Below are positions 56,590 to 64,000 of a DNA stretch of 64,000 bases, piece by piece. The stretch spans positions 87,641 through 151,640 of the forward strand of contig SADC01000285.1 of the NCBI GenBank assembly GCA_004194705.1, read 5' to 3'. A program made the translations under genes and the position numbers. Below the pieces are notes generated by a model. That model saw nothing but the letters and a program-made list of their open reading frames with translations. It made no database searches and had not been told where the DNA came from. How positions within the stretch are numbered: the stretch's first letter is position 1; the number at the start of each line of letters is the position of its first letter. Source of the stretch: Ditylenchus dipsaci. Taxonomy: Eukaryota > Nematoda > Chromadorea > Rhabditida > Anguinidae.

Positions 56590-57713
56590 ATGCCGCGAAA
56601 CGTAGAAATGAAAGCTAAAATTGGGGATTTGGAGGCTTTGTTAAAAACAGCTCAGCAATTGTGCAATGGAGCCGAGCCTGAAGTGCTTCACCAACACGAC
56701 ACTTTTTTCAATGCTACAAATGGTCGGCTGAAAATTCGAGAATTTGCGGTTCAAAATGCAGTCATTATTAGTTTGTGTGCAATAACTGATTTAGGACTTG
56801 GCAACCCAGAAATCTGAGATAATATTTTACGATCGTCCGGACAGCAAAGAAGCAAAAATATCTGACTTTTTAAAAGTGAATGTAGAAAATGCTGGTTTGT
56901 TGAAGCAGGTTTTGGATATGGTAAGTTATTCTGCGTAAGTGAAGTCACCTTTTTACAAAAAACAACTCAGTCGAGCTCCAATTCACAAAACATTTTATGT
57001 GAATTTTAACCTTGCGGAAAAACACTTGAACACTATAAGAGAAAAAATTGAATGATGGTCAGAGTGCCCAACTTGCCTTTTTTCGACGGCTGACCTTTTT
57101 TTCTTGAGCTGAACACAAGCAATATGCTCCAAATTTTTTTTACACTTTTATATTTTTTGAAAGCTAAAAATGACTTTTTTCCTTTAATTTTTTCGAAAAG
57201 CCTTATTTTTAAGGGCGTTGTCTTTTTTCCTGAATTTTGATTGGGATCTCTGATAATGACTCTTCAAAAACATGCCATCTACATAATATACTACGGTATT
57301 TTAAAGTATTTTTAGGCGATTGGCACTAAGGGAGAATTAAAGAAAAAGAGAAGCTTGTTCATTTACGGTCAGACACGAATACATGTTGGTAAGTGTTTAT
57401 CTAAACAGCTGAGAAAATTATAGCATATAACTTTTAGATGAAGTCGAAGGACTCGGAAATTTTGTTGAACTCGAAGTTTTTTATATTAATATTAGTTTTT
57501 TTTTGAAGAGACCTTTACTTTTGGTAGGTTTGTTTGAATGATGAGCAAGGTCTACAGACTGGACAGCTCATTGCTGATGACCTGTTGCAAAAACTTGGTA
57601 TTTTTAAAATTTAACTTCTTAATATTTACAACGACGAAAATATTCCAGGTGTATCTAAGTCAGATTTATTAAGTGGTGCCTACATCGATGCGCTTCCTGC
57701 ATCTTGCAAATAA
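56590..57713 (+). CDS. CYTH-domain protein (adenylate cyclase IV / thiamine-triphosphatase-like fold)
   Basis: CYTH proteins form an eight-stranded tunnel that binds triphosphates and divalent metal. Six clean exons, all in phase: 56590-56748, 56795-56920, 57316-57388, 57438-57475, 57528-57597, 57649-57713. The protein begins MPRNVEMKAK (the acidic/basic start motif of the family, usually NVEIKAK), then HDTFFNATNGRLKIREF, SEIIFYDRPDSKEAKISDF, KKKRSLFIYGQTRIHVDEVE, GLGNFVELE, and ends SGAYIDALPASCK. Charged residues alternate along strands as expected. No frame correction is needed, unlike its neighbours. It starts 0.9 kb after TSC2 in the same direction. Substrate is not predictable from sequence. 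The ATG at 56590 is chosen because the family begins there. Confidence 0.93.
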
Positions 57714-57779
57714 ATATTATTTGAAGGAGGTCGAAATAATATAAGTTGCCATACATTGCATTTTCAATTTAATTGAAAA

Positions 57780-57785
57780 AATAAA
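57780..57785 (+). promoter_or_regulatory. Polyadenylation signal of the CYTH gene
   Basis: AATAAA occurs at 57780 and again at 57785, 67-72 bases after the stop. Confidence 0.6.
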
Positions 57786-58096
57786 ATAAATGAATCTTAA
57801 TTTTTTCACATTTCCTACAATATTTTTTCTTCGATAGGCCTGTAAAAATATATGGGAAAAAATAAACCTGCTAAATAAAACCTTGTGACCGACCCTACTT
57901 TACCCTATCAGGTATTTTATCATATCGTAAAGGTCGGTTTCTAGAAGATCTCAGGCAAAACTTAAAGCACCCTGTTTCTTCTTTATCATGGCAATTTCGT
58001 AGGTTTGAATGCGCGCGGGACCACACTGATTTTTGAGTAATGTTTTCGAATTAGTTCTTTGTTTGCATTTTGAATTTTAAGCGTTATGTTCTATTC

Positions 58097-58310
58097 GGTA
58101 CTTATGCTGTTTGGGACCGACCGTCATTTTTTTGATTTTATTGCACAAATTGTTTGGCCGTTTTGTTGTGTGTCACATTCATGTGTTATTTGTATCTTTT
58201 TTTGGTGCGTTGCTTTTTACCGCTGCTGATTTTTTTTACAACAAAACGGCCAAACAATTTGTGCAATAAAATCAAAAAAATGACGGTCGGTCCCAAACAG
58301 CATAAGTACC
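58097..58310. mobile_element. hAT-like hairpin MITE with 8-base target duplication
   Basis: Arms 58097-58169 and 58238-58310 are near-perfect inverses (GGTACTTATGCTGTTTGGG and its inverse). The octamer TTCTATTC sits directly outside each end (58089-58096 and 58311-58318). An 8-base duplication is typical of hAT transposons. No coding sequence inside. Confidence 0.85.
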
Positions 58311-58370
58311 TTCTATTCAATATGAATCACGTAATGACAGTGACAGTTGTGGAGCAGTGAAAATCGGATA

Positions 58371-58425
58371 AGTTGTCCTATCTGGCATTGTCAAGCAACG
58401 TTGGGCTCGACTAGGGAATGTTTCT
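58371..58425 (+). repeat. Dispersed repeat, second copy of 5258-5313
   Basis: Both copies share GATCTGGCATTGTCAAGCAA or a one-base variant, then CGTTGGGCTC and a GGGTATG/GGGAATG tail. The copies are 53 kb apart. Confidence 0.6.
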
Positions 58426-58635
58426 TAATTTTTAACAAATTTACAACTTTATTTTCTAAGCAATAAGTGCAAACAATTCGAAATTATTATTGACAAAATT
58501 TGTGTTCCCGCGCTCATTCAAACACCTCACCCCGGCTCTGACATTAATTTTTATGGAAATGAACGATTCTGACACTAATTCATAATCACAATAATTCAAA
58601 TGATAATTAATTTGTTTCGACACGAATTTTTTTGG

Positions 58636-58881
58636 CGTAGAGGCGTTAGGGCCTTTTTTCCACTTTTTGGCGTTCTGCCCTATGTTATATTTTAGCCACT
58701 TAGGCCTTATTTTTTTAACTTAGGCTTAGGCTCAGGGTAGGCCAGCGCACGTTAGCCGGGACTAAAAAATGTCTTAAGAACCACAAGAACCACACCATAG
58801 GCTTTAAAATAAAGCCTATGTGGCTAAAGTATAACATAGGGCAGAACGCCAAAAAGTGGAAAAAAGGGCCTAAAGGCTACG
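58636..58881. repeat. Foldback with about 65-base arms
   Basis: CGTAGAGGCGTTAGGGCC at the left and GGGCCTAAAGGCTACG at the right. Arms continue through CCACTTTTTGGCGTTCTGCC and its inverse. The loop has GGGTAGGCCAGCGCACGTTAG, shared with 34420 and 35240. Confidence 0.75.
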
Positions 58882-59604
58882 ACCCATTTTTTTGGAACTA
58901 ATTGCCGTATTCTCTCTATTAGTTCCACATGTGGGATTTTTTTTCAATCGTCCGAAAATCGGAAAAATTTGGGGTCAATCTCGAGATTTTTGGTCAAAAC
59001 CGCCAAAACCTATCAGCCTATAATTCAAAAGGGATTATCAATGAAAACTTGGTTGTGCTACACTTTGGCTGTTGTTAAAAAAACAGCTATTTGTGTGTGC
59101 ATTATTTTGTATATTGTTTTCAAGCAATATAAAAAGTTTATTTTCAATGTTTTACAAAACACAAGTTAAAGGTCAGAGATTTGCGAAGGAGAGCGGATTC
59201 CAGCAAACCTGATTAATTTAGGTTTAAATTTTCGCGAACAAATATGTGTATATATCCTCCCAACCTCTGTCAACTCCCCATGAGAAGTTAATAGAAATTT
59301 TGTGAACAATGTCAAGATTTTTGGGTGAAAATTAAAAACCAAAAAAGCGGAACCAGTATAGCTCGTGAAATTCGGGAAATTTCAAAAAAAATATTTGCAA
59401 AATATTTACTTTGGACTGAGATATAGGTCTTCAAAGTCAGGGGCGGGAATTGATAGAGGTTCTATGGCATGTGAAAAGTGCCGCAACTTCAAATTCACGA
59501 CTTATTCAAATTGGTCTTTTCCATACTTTGAGCAATTTTTCACTGGAGGCCATCAGTGGGCCTGTAGAGGACGTTTCGGAGCATTTTTAGTAAAGTTGGG
59601 TGAT

Positions 59605-60115
59605 GGGAATATTCCCGGTTCATTCCCGGTCCGAATCTTAGATTCGGACCGGGAATGAAAAATCGGTCCGAATCTTTTAGAAAATGAACATTTTAACTGG
59701 AGTAAAGAATCCCTACGTGACCCAAAATCGCCTAAAATCATCTTTTTTCAACGTTTCAGCACCTGAAATCATGCTTAAAACATGTTTTTAAGTGGCGGTT
59801 GACACTTATTGATAAAAAAAATTTTGACCAAAATTGACTTTTTGCTTGATGGGCCAAGGTAAACCAACATGAACGGGCATCCAGATATTCTAAAAAATAT
59901 AACCACCGTTTTTAATGGTATTATATTTAGATGAAGATTTTGATGTATTCTTTAACGATTTTGATTGGTTTTTTATGATTTGTTAAATTTTTTTTGGTTA
60001 TTTGGACATAAAAAAGATTTGGACGGAATCGGACCGGAAAAAAAAATATTTAGACCGGGAAATTCCCGGGAATATTCCCGAAAAAGATTTGGACCGGTAT
60101 TATTCCAACCCTAAT
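59605..60115. repeat. Element with TTCCCGG / CCGGGAA motifs
   Basis: GGGAATATTCCCGGTTC near 59606 and a small palindrome GGTCCGAATCT/AGATTCGGACC (59629-59651). Near 60055 are GACCGGGAAATTCCCGGG and AATATTCCCG. Probably two ends of one element with diverged halves. Confidence 0.5.
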
Positions 60116-60154
60116 TTTTAGTGAACTTTTTTTCGATTTCTGTGGATTTTTCCA

Positions 60155-60480
60155 CAATTTATCGAATTTTTTTCACAAACTCGGTTTTTAGCAATTTTCC
60201 TCTGACAAATCGCACATTGAACCATGCTTACTCGATTTTTCACGATATTTTAGGTGGGGTGGCAAATTAGGACATGCGTTTTGCGGGTAACAAGCCCCAC
60301 CCCAGGTCAAAAACTTTCGAAAATTCTGCCACCTCTAAAGTTGGAAGGCACGTTTAACGTCCTATGAAGTTCATTCCTAATCACCGCCCCCCCCCCTAAA
60401 ATATCGTGCGAAATCGAATAAGCGATTGTCAGAGAAAAATCACTAAAAACCGATTTTGTGAAAAAAATCGAAAAATGAGC
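60155..60480. repeat. Foldback with about 100-base arms
   Basis: ATCGAATTTTTTTCACAAA and CGATATTTTAGG on the left are mirrored by CCTAAAATATCG and TTTGTGAAAAAAATCGA on the right. Confidence 0.75.
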
Positions 60481-60855
60481 GTTTGTAGAAAAAATTCAAA
60501 AAAATAAAAAATTTTGAGATGCGCCACAGCATCCTCTACATGTTACTTTTATGACCCACAGTGAAAAAATTGCTCAAAGTGAGAAAAAAATAAATTAAAT
60601 AAGTAATTAATTTGAAGATTCGGCACTGTACGTGGATTTTAAGACTACATCTCCAGCCCTAATCTTCAGTACAAAAAGTCATAAAATGAAATTTATGCAG
60701 TGAACAAAAGAAATATACATAAATTTCTATTATTGTCACGGTTTTCTAATCAAAATTTAGTCAAAGCAGTTTTTGATGGAGGTACACCAGACCTTTTCAG
60801 CCTGCAAAATAATTTGTCGGTGTTTATTTGAAGAGGAAGAAAATTAGAAATTGAC

Positions 60856-60949
60856 CTGGCATTTGCAAAGCACACACTTTTCGGAATGCCATTCAGAATT
60901 TTCTGTAACTAATGTTCCATTCCAGAAGCATCCATTGCTTATTGCTTCA
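60856..60949 (-). CDS. Exon with a VWC-type cysteine pattern
   Basis: On the minus strand an acceptor (AAAACTAG) opens SEAISNGCFWNGTLVTENSE, then WHSEKCVLCKCQ, closing at a GTCAAT donor. The order C-x-W/Y-x-G, then E-x-W-x(5)-C-x-x-C-x-C, is that of the first half of a von Willebrand factor C domain, usual in secreted or membrane extracellular proteins such as BMP-binding factors. Only one exon is identified. Downstream exons would lie at lower coordinates, where none was recognised. Confidence 0.6.
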
Positions 60950-61409
60950 CTAGTTTTCAATGGAGTGTACAAGTGGTGTGAACGACGATTCCTGTTAAAA
61001 AATTGTTTAATCAAAAAATGAAAGGACAACATTTTTAAAGATGATATTTTGGCTTCAATAACGGTCAGTAACTGGAGAGGTTGCTGAGCGTATTTACAAG
61101 GAAAAATAAAAGTTTCGAACTTAGTCACTCAAAATACTCGGAAGCGGCACCAGAATATCGGTGATATCCCAACTTTTGCTAGTTTTAGCTAAAACTCTGA
61201 ACAGTTAAATTGTGGGTACTTTATAGTTCCCCCCATACTCGGATTTTTTTAAAAGTGACCCGAAATCACCCCCGAACTCATTTTTTCTGCTCAACAGATA
61301 AGAGAAGCCTTTCTGAATTAAAAATGTTTAACTTTGCCAAAAAAACAAATTGTCTCCTAGATGGTCATTTTAAGGTGTTTTATGGTTATTTTTGGCTGAT
61401 TTATCACAT

Positions 61410-61490
61410 TTTTGTTGCTGGAGCTGGGCAAAAAGACTCTCTAAATGCATTTTTGATCGAGATTCTTGCTCGGAATTATGTCTAAGGTCT
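61410..61490 (+). pseudogene. Degraded copy of the 30580-30667 exon
   Basis: Matches the other exon in GCTGGAGCTKGGCAAAAAGA and TCTTGCTCGGAATTATGTCT. Both continue TAAGG, but here the donor is lost (AAGGTCTTT) and the frame hits a stop. There is also an internal deletion of a few bases. Confidence 0.6.
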
Positions 61491-61670
61491 TTGGAATTAT
61501 GTCGAACGACTCCAAAGAAGATTTTGACTTAAAATGGAGCCCTGGTTGAATTTCTGTATCTTACCTTTTGTCGTCATTGGGCTCTGAATTGGGTTGCCTG
61601 AACAAGTCTCATCACAACAGGACATCCGCCTAGAAGGCACATTTATACACTGGTGTCAGTATTGTATACG

Positions 61671-61815
61671 CCACTAATTTTGGCCTGAATTTGTTAATGA
61701 GTGAATTAAGTAGAATTTTCAAAACTCTTATAATGGAACAATTTATTGAACAAGTTTCAGTAAATTTTCATGAGGTATACAATCCAATTTTCAACCGAGG
61801 CCACTTTTGACGTGG
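61671..61815. repeat. Direct repeat, copy 1
   Basis: About 130 bases, mostly identical to 63017-63145 in the same orientation (CTGAATTTGTTAATGAGT, then TAGAATTTTCAAAACTCTTA, then TTTCATGAGGTATACAATC). Confidence 0.8.
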
Positions 61816-61819
61816 AGGC

Positions 61820-62990
61820 TGCTGGAAAGGGTAGGGCTGTTGTATTCCCAGGGCTGATAGCCTTAACAATCTGCCAGCCTACTAAGACCACTCCTGCTGC
61901 ACCAAAGCAAAGACCAGCTGTACTAACAAATTAGTGGAAATAGCCATTGAAGACATCTCCCGGCGATGATGGATGCTTGAGTACAGATAGACCAGTCTGC
62001 ACGACTTCAAGGGTGTTCTGAAAAAAATTTGCCGATGCGGCAAATTTTATCTCTAATATATCGATCGCCTCTTCCAATGTAGGTGAGTCTAGCGCAACGA
62101 CTGTCCTAACGGTGTGTTTCTCAACTCCAATTGGATGATTGTGAGTTGGCGGGCCAGAGTCTCATCAACGAAATATGTTGTGAAATATATTTCTTTGAAG
62201 TCCCACCACTTTTGACGTCGATTTTGTAGCTGTCTTTGTATCGGTGAAGAAATTGACGACTGAGCCTTCAATTTATTTTGACTGTTAAATCTGGTTTCGG
62301 AATTGTTTGGATCGAAGAATGCAAAGTCATTGTTGGAGATGGTATTAATTCAACAACTTTTATAATCGAATTTTTATCTACAAAGAAACCTTCTGAAGCC
62401 GTCAAATGCAAAAGCCATAGTGTGGTTGCGGTAGTTATCAAGGCTGTCTTTCTGATTTTTTGATTGCATAGATTGTTTAGGATGTTTTCTAGTGACATGA
62501 TCTGGCCATTGAGTCGGTCTGCCTTGCAAGTCAGATTTTTCAGGATCTTGCTGGAGTAGAATTCAACGTAAAGACGATTGAGCAGATTTCTGAGTTTCGT
62601 TTCCTTTGCACTGTATTCCCTTGAGAAAATCCCGTTGTTTCTAAATAAAAATATCCTTGCAGATGCTTTATTACTGGCAAAACGTTATTCGAGACTCAGC
62701 GTGTGCACCAGGGCTGCAGCCGGGTTCTGTTTTTCTGCTTCTGTTTTTATGTGTTTTTTCACTTCTGATAGCGTAAAGAGTCGCCATGCAATGGCCTTAA
62801 AAATTTCATTATAAAAGAAAAATGAATGATAATTACTGCGTAACTTAAAGTCGAACGGCAACTCATAAGTTAGCTGGAAAAATTCGCCGGAGCCTGAGCT
62901 GTTCATTGACCAGAATCGTTCGACCACATCCTTCTGATATGCACGTTCTCTTGCCACCAGTTAACGACCGTTAAGCTGCAGTAGCCGGAG
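61820..62990 (-). pseudogene. Unidentified interrupted coding block between direct repeats
   Basis: On the minus strand, open segments follow one another with frame changes: KAIAWRLFTLSEVKKHIKTE, ETKLRNLLNRLYVEFYSSK, NGQIMSLENILNNLCNQKIR, TTATTLWLLHLTASEGFF, LDSPTLEEAIDILEIKFAAS, and at the end a likely membrane helix GLCFGAAGVVLVGWQIVKA. Composition is coding-like and richer in G+C than the surroundings. I do not recognise the family. It may be a mobile-element protein, a decayed host gene, or exons of the minus-strand gene that includes the VWC exon. Confidence 0.4.
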
Positions 62991-63016
62991 AGATTAACTG
63001 TCTGCTCGACTTCAAC

Positions 63017-63145
63017 GCCACCAATTTTGCCTGAATTTGTTAATGAGTAAATCAAGTAGAATTTTCAAAACTCTTATAATGAAACAATTTATTGAAAAGT
63101 TTCCGTAAAATTTCATGAGGTATACAATCTAATTTTTGCTGCAGG
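63017..63145. repeat. Direct repeat, copy 2
   Basis: See 61671-61815. Same orientation, so the two copies bracket the coding-like block like terminal direct repeats or the edges of a duplication. Confidence 0.8.
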
Positions 63146-63189
63146 CGATAATTAGATAGAGGGCATAAGCTGCAATTTCAAATTTTTCA

Positions 63190-63360
63190 AATTCGAATTC
63201 ATATCGTAAATACCCCAAATAACCACCCCCCTCCCCCACCAAATAATCCCCCCTTCAAATAACCATCCTCTCCCCACCCCCACCAAATAACCCGGGTTAT
63301 TTGACTGGGGTTATTTCAGGAGGGTTATTTGAGTGGGGTTATTCGGGGTATGTTTTCAGG
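63190..63360. repeat. Inverted mini-array, unit about AAATAACCMCCC
   Basis: The left half has four AAATAACC or AAATAATCC units separated by C-rich stretches. After the palindrome AATAACCCGGGTTATT the right half has GGTTATTTGACTGG, GGTTATTTCAGGAG, GGTTATTTGAGTGG and GGTTATTCGGGG. Confidence 0.75.
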
Positions 63361-63758
63361 TTATTTTTTGTCTTAAAAGTAATTCATATTATTTCGATAT
63401 TTCGACCTGTTCCACCTGGATGGCAGGTATCAACCAAAAAAGGTATTCACTTGGAGTAGCCGAAAATATTCGATTGTAGGAAAAATAAAATAAAACCATA
63501 GTATTCCACCCAGAACCGGTAGCTGAACACGGTTGATAACACCAAAACAGCGAATTTACTATCCAAATTCCAATACCAAATAACTTCCCTTTTAAAACAA
63601 ATTCAGTTAATATATATTGAATTAATTTTCCTTGAACCACTCTCGACAATAAATACCCCCAGGTCCCTAGAAAAGTACTTATCCTTGGGTATCTAGTTGT
63701 TCTTCATGTGGGTTACCCCGGCTGTAGCTATCAGGCAGACTGAAGTAAAAATTTTTTT

Positions 63759-63965
63759 TACTTTTTTTGGTTCCGAAACCTGTTTTCTGAACTAACTTGG
63801 ACATGCTGAAGATGGTTTGATAATGGTAAATGCCATAATCCATGCACCAACAAAACCACCTACTTGGATCAAAAAATGTTTACGTTTTTCACGCTCCAAA
63901 ACTTATTTTCTGGACTAATTCGGGCATGCAGAAGATGGTTTGACAGTAGTAAAATGGCGTTTTTA
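63759..63965. repeat. Diverged tandem duplication, period about 120
   Basis: 63776-63838 (TTTTCTGAACTAACTTGG, GAAGATGGTTTGATAATGG) recurs at 63899-63960 (TTTTCTGGACTAATTCGG, GAAGATGGTTTGACAGTAG). Confidence 0.65.
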
Positions 63966-64000
63966 TGGTATTTTTGAGTATTGGGAAATGATTGATTTTA

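Overview
The window is AT-rich nuclear DNA from an animal. The genes have short exons split by GT-AG introns, and most of the rest is packed with small DNA transposons and hairpin (foldback) repeats. Two of the recognised genes (a sarcoglycan and tuberin) and a probable VWC exon point to a metazoan. The compact genes and unusual repeat load suggest an invertebrate, perhaps an early-branching lineage, but the species cannot be read from the sequence. There is no bacterial or organellar signal.

Layout on the + strand: the 3' end of a delta/gamma/zeta-type sarcoglycan gene (107-1621); UFL1, the UFM1-protein ligase (about 3286-10467); a mariner foldback directly behind its stop codon; a transposon-rich stretch to about 25 kb holding a pogo-like element (17879-18912) and a decayed mariner (22213-23150); weak unidentified exons at 25.5-26.2 kb and 28.6-30.7 kb; an AGC-type protein kinase with an N-terminal hydrophobic segment (33313-36264), preceded by a hairpin with arms of about 281 bases; TSC2/tuberin (about 40.0-55.7 kb, more than 35 exons, ending in the RapGAP-type domain); and a compact six-exon CYTH-domain protein (56590-57713). 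On the - strand there is a probable VWC-domain exon (60856-60949) and an unidentified coding-like block (about 61820-62990) between direct repeats.

The genes look like unrelated housekeeping and signalling genes, not an operon or functional cluster. TSC2 (brake on Rheb/mTORC1), UFL1 (ufmylation at the ER) and the sarcoglycan (dystrophin complex) act in different processes. Exon phases join consistently through most of TSC2 and all of the CYTH gene. Several conserved exons of UFL1, TSC2 and the kinase nevertheless need a one-base correction, often next to an A or T run. That looks more like residual long-read assembly error than pseudogenes, though UFL1 carries so many breaks that decay cannot be excluded.

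The most striking signal is the repeat content. (A) TA-flanked elements with ACCGTATTT termini, whose likely parent is the pogo-like element at 17.9-18.9 kb. (B) TA-flanked elements with CAGT-CGAYCCTCGAT-type termini. (C) Foldbacks with a core beginning GTAGCCCTGAATCTCAG. (D) Several elements whose two halves are arrays of a short unit in opposite orientation, such as CTCGCCAACG, TTCGCCAAAACG, AACGACAACGCC or TTTACCCCGCC.
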